From Eledone cirrhosa (taxonomy: Eukaryota > Mollusca > Cephalopoda > Octopoda > Eledonidae): a stretch of DNA of 64,000 bases. The stretch spans positions 204,772,976 to 204,836,975 of the forward strand of contig OZ024740.1 in the NCBI GenBank assembly GCA_964016885.1. The letters are read 5' to 3'. Shown here in pieces: positions 21,799 to 33,900 of the stretch. Under the pieces are notes generated by a model. It ran no database searches. It had not been told where the DNA came from and was given only the letters and a program-made list of their open reading frames with translations. The stretch's first letter is position 1; each line of letters begins with the position of its first letter. A program made the translations under genes and the position numbers.

Positions 21799-21957
21799 TC
21801 TCCTTATTTGACCCCATCCGACTATCATCTGTTCCCCAACCTGAAAAAACACATGGCTGGGAACCAGTATCGCAGAATGAAAGCTTCTTCACCAATGGGA
21901 TCTAAGCACGGCAACGCCGGTAGAAGTGTACGTACGGACCGCAAGGGGGACTATGTT
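21799..21957 (+). pseudogene. Mariner-type transposase C-terminal remnant
   Basis: In one frame: SPYLTPSDYHLFPNLKKHMA, then after an internal loss GDYVEK and a stop. SPDLAPxDYHLF with the final acidic residue of the DDD/E triad, and a GDYVEK end, are standard for mariner transposases. About 50 codons survive and the Asp before Leu is Tyr, so it is inactive. No inverted terminal repeats were identified. Confidence 0.7.
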
Positions 21958-21959
21958 GA

Positions 21960-22855
21960 AAAATAATCCTCATTTGGACACATTTCATGAGAGTATCTTG
22001 GGCAGCCTATAACTTTTCAGCCGGCATTCGTAGTTGTATGGATAAGCGGAAAAGTGGGGGCAGGTGGCTATGGTGTATACAGAGCATACCGTTCTCACTT
22101 TAGCAAATTTCTGTCTATTTATTTCATATATTTGCAGTTCCATAATATAAACGTATGGTAGTGGTCGAACACAGACCAACTTGATTATTTATATATATGT
22201 TCGTTTGTTAAAAATTATCATTGCCATAACAATATTCTCTTCCATTTGTTTAAAATTCCTATTTTTAGAATTATTGTTATTAATATCATCCATTTGTTTA
22301 CAAAAAGTGAAAACGGTCCGTTTACCGCCACCCCTCCTCCTCTTCTCTCCCTCCAACCCAAAATGTGCACTACGACGATACGGGACAGAGGAACACGGAC
22401 ATTCGCTGGTAAGCATTAATGCTGTTCCTCGGGACTTTCTAGAAGGAACAATCAATACAGTTGGGACTGAGATCGTGATCCCCAGTCGAGAGCTGATGAA
22501 AGCAAAGTCCCTGTTCGCAAAATATATCACACACACACATATATATATATACCAATGCATTGAAAACAACGAATGTATTGTATGCTCTTCGTCCTTGTGT
22601 AATTTATTTGATAAGAGAGTTGGGATGTGAGAGGGTATAAAAAACTGGTTAGCCAGCAAAGCATGGTAGTAAAAGCATTGGTGATTAGTTGTAGTAGTAG
22701 TAAAGCATCACGTTGTGAACAAAGAAACAGAACGACATAGCGATAGCATGCTGGGCATCATATTTTATTTAAATGAGGTAAACAGTCACGTGACACTCTA
22801 CGTGCTGCTATTAGCAACCTCCTTCTCCTCCAACCATGTTTACTTATCAACCTCC
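21960..22855. other. Stretch with ORFs of unknown meaning
   Basis: A 149-codon + ORF (22181-22630) and a 156-codon - ORF (22189-22659) overlap completely. Neither shows a motif I know. No gene call is justified. Confidence 0.4.
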
Positions 22856-22859
22856 CCCT

Positions 22860-23005
22860 CGCATATTTATTCACACAGCAACCTCCTCCTCTTCCTCTCA
22901 TACTTCTTTAGCATCTCCCCTTCGCATATTTATTCACGCAGCAACCTCCTCCTCTCATACTTCTTTAGCATTTCCCCCTCCCATCTTTACTCACTTACCA
23001 ACCCT
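22860..23005 (+). repeat. ~66-bp tandem duplication
   Basis: TCGCATATTTATTCACRCAG followed by CAACCTCCTCCTC and ATACTTCTTTAGCAT occurs twice, with a partial third unit. Confidence 0.75.
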
Positions 23006-23160
23006 TCTCCCTTCCGTGATGACTACATACCTCCTTCATTTCGTCTCGCTTTTTAAATACGGCAAAATTTAAATTAAATATATTCATATTAAATTTAATT
23101 CTATAATCATTCTATTATCACAATCAATTCACATGTGCAATTGCATTACATATATATGCC

Positions 23161-23194
<34 letters not shown>

Positions 23195-23196
<2 letters not shown>

Positions 23197-23280
23197 AGTC
23201 CTGGGTTCAATCGGGGGTAACCACAGTTAGTAAGGTACTATGATTTCTTTTGAATGAACAGTTCTAGTCCTGTAAACATG
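23195..23280 (+). repeat. Penelope-type repeat arm, degenerate hammerhead-like
   Basis: TTCAATCGGGGGTAACCACA and GTTAGTAAGGTAC, then TGATTTCTTTTGAATGAACA and GTTCTAGTCCTG. Reverse-oriented, better conserved versions of all parts occur at 24.66-24.86 kb. Confidence 0.55.
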
Positions 23281-23302
23281 ATATATATATATATAATATG
23301 TG

Positions 23303-23480
23303 AGTGAGTGTGTATGCACACGGCCATCATGTCGTGGGTGAATTCTGGACCGGGGAGGGGCGTAGTTTTCTTGAGCAAAACACTTCATTTCACTTTGTTC
23401 CTGTCAACAACTCAGCTCACAACAGCTGGGGTTAACTGTACGATAAATTAGAGTCATGTCCAAAGGGGAAGTTTTACTCT
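23303..23480 (+). repeat. SINE-B fragment
   Basis: TTCTTGAGCAAAACACTTCA and TTTCACTTTGTTCCTGTC, with AGCTCACAACAGCTGG. Diverged. Confidence 0.55.
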
Positions 23481-23654
23481 CAGTCGCTCGATGAGCCTCC
23501 GTTACTTATGGCTTTACTCTCGGGGAATTGCAAAGCAATGAAAAAATACTCGATGTCGTTAGTAGAGTAGAATCATATTTATTTAAAGCTGAGTCGCTAT
23601 ACGGAATTTCTCGTTACCACTCCCTACCCTGTGTAGATAGTAGATAAGGAGTTT

Positions 23655-23767
23655 GCTCTGAAACCACGTGCTTAACGAGTTCAGTGGCATCTACAATAGT
23701 CTGGGGTTTGACCAATGCCCTTGAGTGAAATTTGGTAGACAGAAACTGTGTGGAAGCCCGTCGTATG

Positions 23768-23775
<8 letters not shown>
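23655..23775 (+). repeat. SINE-C middle fragment
   Basis: GGGTTTGACCAATGCCCTTG, AATTTGGTAGACAGAAACTG and GAAGCCCGTCGTATGTATAT, the central part of SINE-C, running into TA and GATA microsatellites to 23850. Confidence 0.65.
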
Positions 23776-23815
<40 letters not shown>

Positions 23816-24214
23816 TAGATAGATATATAGATAGATAGATAGAGAGAGAAAAAAAACGATTATTAGGAAGAAAAACTTTTTTTTTGTCTCTCGGTATTCG
23901 CAGGGGTTAAGTTCCCAGAGCACCCACGAATATTGGACGTGGTCCATAAAAATGCCTATAAACGTCAAAACAATGTAAAATATAGGCCAGCAAATAAGGT
24001 ATATTGTTATTAATAATTTAGCGTTACAAAATATATATTGCCACGAAAATAGCCATTAAAAAAATCGCGGAAATATTTACGATGACGCGCTGATTTCCAC
24101 AAACAATTATTCCGCGAATAAGCGAGACAGCGAATGCCGGGAGTACATTGTGTATATAGGGGGGCGGGGCGTATTTTTTGCGTGTTTATGTTTAAGTTTA
24201 CTGTTTGTTTATGC

Positions 24215-24362
24215 CGGGTAACTCAGCGGTTCAACAAAAGAGGTAGATAGAATAAGTAGCAGAGTTGAAAATATATGACTAGGGTCGATATGATCGCCTA
24301 AATCCTTTCGAGGCGGTGACTCCGGCATGGCCGCAGTCTAATAACTAAAACAAATCAAACTA
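24215..24362 (+). repeat. SINE-C 3' half
   Basis: GTAACTCAGCGGTTCAACAA, TAGAATAAGTAGCAG, TTTCGAGGCGGTGACTCCGG and CATGGCCGCAGTCTAATAAC. Confidence 0.7.
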
Positions 24363-24416
24363 ATGTTAATTTCTATATATATTAAAACAGATTTTACTGT
24401 GACGATGACAGTCTAG

Positions 24417-24592
24417 ATTGTGGATTGGCAGAATCGGTAGAGCGCCGGCAGTGCGGTAATTGTTCTAAGTTCAAATCTCGCTAAACTTTGCATTTCATCC
24501 TTTCGGGGAAAGATAAAATAAAATATTAGTCGAGACCAATATAATTGGATATTTCTACCCACCTAACTGGCCTTGCGCTTATGTTAAGGATT
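24417..24592 (+). repeat. SINE-A, diverged copy
   Basis: GTGGATTGGCAGAATCGGTA, AAGTTCAAATCTCGCT, AAAGATAAAATAAAATATTA and CTGGCCTTGCGCTTATG. Confidence 0.7.
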
Positions 24593-24616
24593 CTGCTCTC
24601 TCTCTCTCTATCTCTA

Positions 24617-24661
<45 letters not shown>

Positions 24662-24665
<4 letters not shown>

Positions 24666-24789
24666 TTAATATAGATGAGATTCTACAGGACTAGAACTGT
24701 TTCATTCTTTAGAAATCATCAGGAATCTCTGATGATTTCTAAAGAATGAAACAGTTCTAGTCCTGTAGAATCTCATCTATATTAAAACT
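24662..24789. repeat. 61-bp perfect inverted repeat with hammerhead-like core
   Basis: 24662-24722 is the exact reverse complement of 24729-24789; the loop is GAATCT. The right arm reads CTGATGA (24729-24735), 12 nt, GAAAC (24748-24752), AGTTCTA, GTCCTG. CAGGA at 24720-24724 can pair with TCCTG at 24761-24765 as stem I. These are the conserved core blocks of a hammerhead ribozyme of the kind known in Penelope-like elements. The stem III closing pair looks weak, so activity is unproven. Confidence 0.8.
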
Positions 24790-24845
24790 TTTATACTCTG
24801 CAATGTATTGGGTACCTTACTTACTGTGGTTACCTCCGATTCAAC

Positions 24846-24855
24846 CCGGAATAAC

Positions 24856-24920
<65 letters not shown>
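24846..24920. repeat. (TA)n microsatellite
   Basis: Long TA array between the palindromic element and the next Penelope-type repeat. A second TA array with CT repeats lies at 24595-24661. Confidence 0.95.
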
Positions 24921-24922
<2 letters not shown>

Positions 24923-25011
24923 AGCAGAAGGTTCAGTAAAACCGTAGAAAAGTGGTGAGAGTACCAAAGTCAGCACTCAATGCTGGAACAGAGTGTATAT
25001 ATATATACACT

Positions 25012-25101
25012 GTGTCCAAACAAAATGTATACACACTTTGATTACCTGTACAGGCAATGTTTATTAGTGCTGTTGAAGTGTGTATGCATTTTGGGAGGAG
25101 A
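25012..25101. repeat. Small palindromic MITE, copy A
   Basis: Inverted ends around AAAATGTATACACAC and GTGTGTATGCATTTT, with central ATTACCTGTACAGGCAAT (25041-25058, one mismatch from a perfect palindrome). Copy B is at 50202-50288. Confidence 0.65.
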
Positions 25102-25120
25102 CTGTATGTATATATACATA

Positions 25121-25348
25121 TATGGAAAAGAATGAAATGAAATTTCATTTCTCACTCTTAGTACAGCTGATACTTAAATATAAGTATGTATACGTTCATA
25201 CATATATGTATACAGACGTACAGTAGTATGTATATACATACATGCACACATATATATATATATATATATGTACGTATGGGTTTACCGAACATTTATTATA
25301 ATGTTCGGTTTGTTTGTAAATAAACAGCCTGAATTAAGCCGTACAGTG
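25121..25348. repeat. Palindrome-rich dispersed repeat, copy A
   Basis: Shares AATTTCATTTCTCACTCTTA, ATACAGACGTACAGTAGTAT and CGAACATTTATTATAATG with 44851-45084. It contains palindromes GAAATGAAATTTCATTTC and CCGAACATT-TATTAT-AATGTTCGG. In copy B the repeat abuts a Penelope GIY-YIG coding fragment, so it is likely Penelope terminal sequence. Confidence 0.7.
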
Positions 25349-25391
25349 TTCGGCAACCATCGTCGCCCTTTTGTTCAACAGTGACAAAGGA

Positions 25392-25434
25392 ACGATGAAC
25401 TAGTTTCAAGCTTATTAGCTATCGTCAGCATCGT
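25392..25434 (-). ncRNA. Hammerhead-ribozyme-like motif
   Basis: Read on the minus strand from 25434: ACGATG, CTGACGA, a 14-nt stem II region (AGCT-AATA-AGCT), GAAAC, TAGTT, CATCGT. ACGATG and CATCGT are fully complementary and give stem I. CUGANGA and GAAA are the invariant core. Cleavage would follow GUU. It sits in Penelope-type repeat sequence, where such ribozymes are known. Stem III is very short, so in vitro activity is uncertain. Confidence 0.5.
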
Positions 25435-25582
25435 ATACCTTTCTGTCAGATGATTGAACTTTTGAAAGTATATACTTTCCTTATGCATATTAACGGCTGA
25501 GCAGCCTAATTTGCATATCGAGTGAGTTAGTCGGCCGGGCTAGCTGACTTTGGTACCCTCACCACTTTTCTACGGATTTACT

Positions 25583-26189
25583 ATATATATATATATATTT
25601 ACATGTATATATATATATATATATATATACGTAACAAAAGACAGGGCTAGTGTTATGGAAGAAATTTATTATCTTAACCTATAATATTTTATTGTTTTCT
25701 ATTCATTGTGTTCGAAGATAGTATTTGCTACATTTATTGTTTCACTTGAATACCTCGAGTACCGCTCAATAATACTCACCCTCGCTCCATTCCCCCTATA
25801 GCTTTCCATTCTTCTCTTTCTTTCAATATATATAGTATATATCTTATTATCGCTCAATATCCCTTTCTCTCTCTCTGACCTTTCTTTCGCACCTCTGTCC
25901 CTTCGCCTTCACGTTACCTCACTCTCTCTCTCACTTCATATTTATATATACTTAATTTCTTTTTTAACATCAGTAATCTGTTTCTTGTCACCTCACTGCA
26001 TCTTCTATATCGTTTATAACTCCACCTCTCTCTCTATTTTCATACTTGCTCCCCATCCTCTCTTGTCCATTTATTAATTAATCTTTGCCATACCTCTCCT
26101 TCCATAACACTCCTATCTCTCTTTTTCTTTCTCTCTCAAACAAATACACTATTTTTCTCTGGTAGTTAATTTAGCCGTTATTTAAATAT
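25583..26189. other. AT microsatellite then CT-rich lead-in
   Basis: TA repeats to about 25630, then DNA that becomes steadily CT-rich on the + strand up to the satellite. No gene. Confidence 0.6.
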
Positions 26190-27940
26190 TTGCTTTCTCT
26201 CTCTCCCTCACCAATACACCACACTCTCTCTCTCCCCCATACATCTCTCTTCCCTCTCTCACACCAGACACTCTCTCTCTCCCATACGTATCTCCCTCTC
26301 CCACCAATACACCACACTCTCTCTCCCATACGTCTCTCCCTCTTACACCAGACACTCTCTCTCTCTCCCATACGCCTCTCCCACCACACACTCTCTCTCT
26401 ACCATACGTCTCTCCCTCTCACACCAGACACACTCTCTCTCCCATACGTCTCTCCCTCTTACATCAGACACTCTCTCGCTCCCATACGTCTCTCCCTCTC
26501 ACACCACACACTCTCTCTCTCCCATAAGTCTCTCCCTCTCACACCAGACACTCTCTCTCTCTCTCCCATACGTCTCTCCCTCTCACACCACACACTCTCT
26601 CTTCCATACGTCTCTCCTATACGTCTCTCCCTCTTACACCAGACACTCTCTCTCTCCCATACGTATCTCCCTCTCTCACGAATACACCACACTTCTCTCT
26701 CTCCCATACGTCTCTCCCTCTTACACCACACACTCTCTCTCTCCCATACGTCTCTCCCTCTCACACCACACACACTCTCTCTCTACCATACGTCTCTCCC
26801 TCTCACACCAGACACTCTCTCTCTCCCATACGTCTCTCCCTCTCACACCACGCACTCTCTCTCTCCCATACGTCTCTCCCTCTTACACCAGACACTCTCT
26901 CTCTCCCATACTGCTCTCCCTCTTACATCAGACACTCTCTCTCTCCCATACGTCTCTCCCTCTCACACCACACACTCTCTCTCTCCCATACGTCTCTCCC
27001 TCTTACACCAGACACTCTCTCTCCCCCATACGTCTCTCCCTCTCTCACCAATACACCCCACTCTCTCTCTCCCATACGTCTCTCCCTCTCACACCTGAAA
27101 CTCTCTCTCTCCCATACGTCTTTCCCTCTCACACCACACACTCTCTCTCTCCCATACGTCTCTCCCTCTCACACCAGACACTCTCTCTCTCCCATACGTC
27201 TCTCCCTCTCACACCACACACTCTCTCTCTCCCATACGTCTCTCCCTCTTACACCAGACACTCTCTCTCTCCCATACGTCTCTCCCTCTTACATCAGACA
27301 CTCTCTCTCTCCCATACGTCTCTCCCTCTCACACCACACACTCTCTCTCTCCCATACGTCTCTCCCTCTTACACCAGACACTCTCTCTCCCCCATACGTC
27401 TCTCCCTCTCTCACCAATACACCCCACTCTCTCTCTCCCATACGTCTCTCCCTCTCACACCTGAAACTCTCTCTCTCCCATACGTCTTTCCCTCTCACAC
27501 CACACACTCTCTCTCTCTCCCATACGTCTCTCCCTCTCACACCACACACTCTCTCTCTCCCATACGTCTCTCCCTCTCACACCAGACACTCTCTCTCTCC
27601 TTCTAGCACCAGACACTCTCTCTCTCCCATACGTCTCTCCCTAGCTCACAAATACACCACACTCCCTCTCTCCCGTACGTCTCTCCCTCTTACACCACAC
27701 ACTCTCTTTCTCCCATACGTCTCTCCCTCTCAAACTAGACACTCTCTCTCTCCCATATGTCTCTCTCCCTCTCACACCAATACACCACACTCTCTCTCTC
27801 CCATACATCTCTCCCTCTCACACCAGACACTCTCTCTCTCCCATACGTCTCCCCCTCACACACCAATACACCACACTCTCTCTCCCATACGTCACTCCCT
27901 CTCACACCAATACACCACATTCTCTCTCCCCCATACATCT
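26190..27940 (+). repeat. Satellite domain A, ~40-bp unit
   Basis: Tandem units with CCCATACGTCTCTCCCTCT and ACACCAGACACTCTC or ACACCACACACTCTC blocks, about 40 bp each. Larger segments are duplicated: the ACATCAGACA-containing block at 26921 recurs at 27287 (offset 366 bp). Near 27.76-27.94 kb the units change into domain B. ORFs here on either strand are products of the repeat, not genes. Confidence 0.95.
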
Positions 27941-30900
27941 CTCTCTCTCACAGTACACCACACTCTCCCTCACCCATACATCTCTCTCTATCTCTCACAA
28001 TACACCACACTCTCCCTCACCCATACATCTCTCTCTCACAGTACACCACACTCTCCCTCACCGATACATCTCTCTCTCTCTCTCACAGTACACCACACTC
28101 TCCCTCACCCATACATCTCTCTCTCTCACAGTACACTACACTCTCCCTCACCCATACATCTCTCTCTGTCTCGCAGTACACCACACTCTCCCTCAACCAT
28201 ACATCTCTCTCTCACAGTACACCACACTCTCCCTCACCCATACATCTCTCTCTCTCTCTCACAGTACACCACACTCTCCCTCACCCATACATCTCTCTCT
28301 CTCGCAGTACACCACACTCTCCCTCACCCATACATCTCTCTCTATCTCTCACAGTACACCACACTCTCCCTCACCCATACATCTCTCTCTCACAGTACAC
28401 CACACTCTCCCTCACCCATACATCTCTCTCTCTCTCACAGTACACCACACTCTCCCTCACCCATACATCTCTCTCTCTCACAGTACACCACACTCTCCCT
28501 CACCCATACATCTCTCTCTCTCACAGTACACCACACTCTCCCTCACCCATACATCTCTCTCTCTCTCACAGTACACTACACTCTCCCTCACCCATACATC
28601 TCTCTCTCTCACAGTACACCACACTCTCCCTCACCCATACATCTCTCTCTCTTACAGTACACCACACTCTCCCTCACCCATACATCTCTCTCTCTCTCAC
28701 AGTACACTACACTCTCCCTCACCCATACATGTCTCTCTGTCTCACAGTACACCACACTCTCCCTCACCCATACATCTCTCTCTCTCTCTCACAGTACACC
28801 ACACTCTCCCTCACCCATACATCTCTCTCTGTCTCACAGTACACCACACTCTCCCTCACCCATACATCTCTCTCTGTCTCACAGTACACCACACTCTCCC
28901 TCACCCATACATCTCTCTCTCTCACAGTACACCACACTCTCCCTCACCCATACATCTCTCTCTCTCTCACAGTACACTACACTCTCCCTCACCCATACAT
29001 CTCTCTCTCTCTCTCACAGTACACCACACTCTCCCTCACCCATACATCTCTCTCTCTCCCACAGTACACCACACTCTCCCTCACCCATACATCTCTCTCT
29101 GTCTCACAGTACACCACACTCTCCCTCACCCATACATCTCTCACTCACAGTACACCACAATCTCCCTCACCCATACATCTCTCTCTCTCTCACAGTACAC
29201 CACACTCTCCCTCACCCATACATCTCTCTCTCTTACAGTACACCACACTCTCCCTCACCCATACATCTCTCTCTCACAGTACACCACACTCTCCCTCACC
29301 CATACATCTCTCTCTCACAGTACACCACACTCTCCCTCACCCATACATCTCTCTCTCTCTCTCACAGTACACCACACTCTCCCTCACCCATACATCTCTC
29401 TCTCTCACAGTACACCACACTCTCCCTCACCCATACGTCTCTTTCTCTCTCACAGTACACCACACTCTCCCTCACCCATACATCTCTCTCTCTCACAGTA
29501 CACTACACTCTCCCTCACCCATACATCTCTCTCTCTCACAGTACACCACACTCTCCCTCACCCATACATCTCTCTCTGTCACAGTACACCACACTCTCCC
29601 TCACCCATACATCTCTCTCTCTCACAGTACACCACACTCTCCCTCACCCATACATCTCTCTCTCTTACAGTACACCACACTCACCCTCACCCATACATCT
29701 CTCTCTCTCACAGTACACCACACTCTCCCTCACCCATACATCTCTCTCTCTCTCTCACAGTACACCACACTCTCCCTCACCCATACATCTCTCTCTCTCA
29801 CAGTACACCACACTCTCCCTCACCCATACATCTCTCTCTCTCACAGTACACCACACTCTCCCTCACCCATACATCTCTCTCTCTCTCTCACAGTACACCA
29901 CACTCTCCCTCACCCATACATCTCTCTCTCTCTCACAGTACACCACACTCTCCCTCACCCATACACCTCTCTCTCACAGTACACCACACTCTCCCTCACC
30001 CATACATCTCTCTCTCTCCCACAGTACACCACACTCTCCCTCACCCATACATCTCTCTCTGTCTCACAGTACACCACACTCTCCCTCACCCATACACCTC
30101 TCTCTCACAGTACACCACAGTCTCCCTCACCCATACATCTCTCTCTCTCTCACAGTACACCACACTCTCCCTCACCCATACATCTCTCTCTCTTACAGTA
30201 CACCACACTCTCCCTCACCCATACATCTCTCTCTCACAGTACACCACACTCTCCCTCACCCATACATCTCTCTCTCTCTCACAGTACACCACACTCTCCC
30301 TCACCCATACATCTCTCTCTCACAGTACACCACACTCTCCCTCACCCATACATCTCTCTCTCTCACAGTACACCACACTCTCCCTCACCCATACACCTCT
30401 CTCTCACAGTACACCACACTCTCCCTCACCCATACGTCTCTCTCTCTCTCACAGTACACCACACTCTCCCTCACCCATACATCTCTCTCTCTCTCACAGC
30501 ACACCACACTCTCCCTCACCCATACATCTCTCTCTCTCACAGCACACCACACTCTCCCTCACCCATACATCTCTCTCTGTCACAGTACACCACACTCTCC
30601 CTCACCCATACATCTCTCTCTCTCACAGTATACCACACTCTCCCTCACCCATACATCTCTCTCTCTCTCTCACAGCACACCACACTCTCCCTCACCCATA
30701 CATCTCTCTCTCTCACAGTACACCACACTCTCCCTCACCCATACATCTCTCTCTCTCTCACAGTACACCACACACTCCCTCACCCATACATCTCTCTCTC
30801 TCACAGTACACCACACTCTCCCTCACCCATACATCTCTCTCTCTCTCACAGTACACCACACTCTCCCTCACCCATACATCTCTCTCTCTCACAGCACACC

Positions 30901-33900
30901 ACAATCTCCCTCACCCATACATCTCTCTCTCTCACAGTACACCACACTCTCCCTCACCCATACATCTCTCTCTCTCTCTCACAGCACACCACACTCTCCC
31001 TCACCCATACATCTCTCTCTCTCTCTCTCACAGTACACCACACTCTCCCTCACCCATACATCTCTCTCTCTCTCACAGTACACCACACTCTCCCTCACCC
31101 ATACATCTCTCACTCTCTCTCTCACAGCACACCACACTCTCCCTCACCCATACATCTCTCTCTCTCTCACAGTACACCACACTCTCCCTCACCCATACAT
31201 CTCTCTCTCTCTCACAGCACACCACACTCTCCCTCACCCATACATCTCTCTCTCTCTCACAGTACACCACACTCTCCCTCACCCATACATCTCTCTCTCT
31301 CACAGTACACCACACTCTCCCTCACCCATACATCTCTCTCTCTCTCTCTCATAGCACACCACACTCTCCCTCACCCATACATCTCTCTCTCTCACAGCAC
31401 ACCACACTCTCCCTCACCCATACATCTCTCTCTCTCTCTCACAGCACACCACACTCTCCCTCACCCATACATCTCTCTTTCTCTCACAGTACACCACACT
31501 CTCCCTCACCCATACGTCTCTCTCTCTCTCTCACAGTATACCACACTCTCCCTCACCCATACATCTCTCTCTCTCACAGTACACCACACTCTCCCTCACC
31601 CATACACCTCTCTCTCACAGTACACCACACCCTCCCTCACCCATACGTCTCTCTCTCTCTCTCTCACAGTACACCACACTCTCCCTCACCCATACATCTC
31701 TCTCTCTCACAGCACACCACACTCTCCCTCACCCATACATCTCTCTCTCTCACAGTACACCACACTCTCCCTCACCCATACATCTCTCTCTCTCACAGTA
31801 CACCACACTCTCCCTCACCCATACATCTCTCTCTCACAGTACACCACACTCTCCCTCACCCATACATCTCCCTCTCTCTCACAGTACACCACACTCTCCC
31901 TCACCCATACATCTCTCTCTCTCCCACAGTACACCACACTCTCCCTCACCCATACATCTCTCTCTCTATCACAGTACACCACACTCTCCCTCACCCATAC
32001 ATCTCTCTCTCTCACAGTACACTACACTCTGCCTCACCCATACATCTCTCTCTCTCACAGTACACCACACTCTCCCTCACCCATACATCTCTCTCTCTCA
32101 CAGTACACTACACTCTCCCTCACCCATACATCTCTCTCTCTCACAGTACACTACACTCTCCCTCACCCATACATCTCTCTCTCTCAGTACACCACACTCT
32201 CCCTCACCCATACATCTCTCTCTCTCTCACAGTACACCACACTCTCCCTCACCCATACATCTCTCTCTCTCACAGTACACTACACTCTCCCTCACCCATA
32301 CATCTCTCTCTCACAGTACACCACACTCTCCCTCACCCATACATCTCTCTCTCTCTCACAGTACACCACACTCTCCCTCACCCATACATCTCTCTCTCTC
32401 ACAGTACACCACACTCTCCCTCACCCATACATCTCTCTCTCTCTCACAGTACACCACACACTCCCTCACCCATACATCTCTCTCTCTCACAGTACACCAC
32501 ACTCTCCCTCACCCATACATCTCTCTCTCTCTCACAGTACACCACACTCTCCCTCACCCATACATCTCTCTCTCTCACAGTACACCACACTCTCCCTCAC
32601 CCATACATCTCTCTCTCACAGTACACCACACTCTCCCATACATCTCTCTCTCTCTCACAGTACACCACACTCTCCCTCACCCATACATCTCTCTCTCTCT
32701 CACAGTACACCACACTCTCCCATACATCTCTCTCTCTCTCTCACAGTACACCACACTCTCCCTCACCCATACATCTCTCTCTCTCACAGTACACCACACT
32801 CTCCCTCGCCCATACATCTCTCTCTCTCACAGTACACCACACTCTCCCTCACCCATACATCTCTCTCTCTCACAGTACACTACACTCTCCCTCACCCATA
32901 CATCTCTCTCTCTCTCTCACAGTACACCACACTCTCCCTCACCCATACATCTCTCTCTCTCACAGTACACCACACTCTCCCATACATCTCTCTCTCTCTC
33001 TCACAGTACACCACACTCTCCCTCACCCATACATCTCTCTCTCTCACAGTACACCACACTCTCCCTCGCCCATACATCTCTCTCTCTCACAGTACACCAC
33101 ACTCTCCCTCACCCATACATCTCTCTCTCTCACAGTACACTACACTCTCCCTCACCCATACATCTCTCTCACAGTACACCACACTCTCCCTCACCCATAC
33201 ATCTCTCTCTCACAGTACACCACACTCTCCCTCACCCATACATCTCTCTCTCTCCCACAGTACACCACACTCTCCCTCACCCATACATCTCTCTCTCTCA
33301 CAGTACACCACACTCTCCCTCACCCATACATCTCTCTCTCTCACAGTACACTACACTCTCCCTCACCCATACATCTCTCTCTCTCACAGTACACTACACT
33401 CTCCCTCACCCATACATCTCTCTCTCACAGTACACCACACTCTCCCTCACCCATACATCTCTCTCTCTCTCACAGTACACCACACTCTCCCTCACCCATA
33501 CATCTCTCTCTCTCTCTCACAGTACACCACACTCTCCCTCACCCATACATCTCTCTCTCTCACAGTACACCACACTCTCCCTCACCCATACATCTCTCTC
33601 TCTCTCACAGTACACCACACTCTCCCTCACCCATACATCTCTCTCTCTCACAGTACACCACACTCTCCCTCACCCATACATCTCCCTCTCTCTCACAGTA
33701 CACCACACTCTCCCTCACCCATACATCTCTCTCTCTCACAGCCCACCACACTCTCCCTCACCCATACATCTCTCTCTCTCTCACAGTACACCACACTCTC
33801 CCATACATCTCTCTCTCTCTCTCTCACAGTACACCACACTCTCCCTCACCCATACATCTCTCTCTCTCACAGCACACCACACTCTCCCTCACCCATACAT

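Larger units (their letters stand above)
24935..25582. repeat. Element bounded by 40-bp inverted repeats
   Basis: 24935-24974 (AGTAAAACCGTAGAAAAGTG start) matches the reverse complement of 25543-25582 at 38 of 40 positions. The interior holds a small MITE, a palindrome-rich repeat shared with 44.85 kb and a minus-strand hammerhead-like motif. It may be a composite Penelope-derived unit. Confidence 0.65.

Noticed and set aside
22181..22659. Overlapping 149- and 156-codon ORFs as a gene
   Set aside because: Both strands open by composition, no recognisable motif, start within AT-rich repeat.
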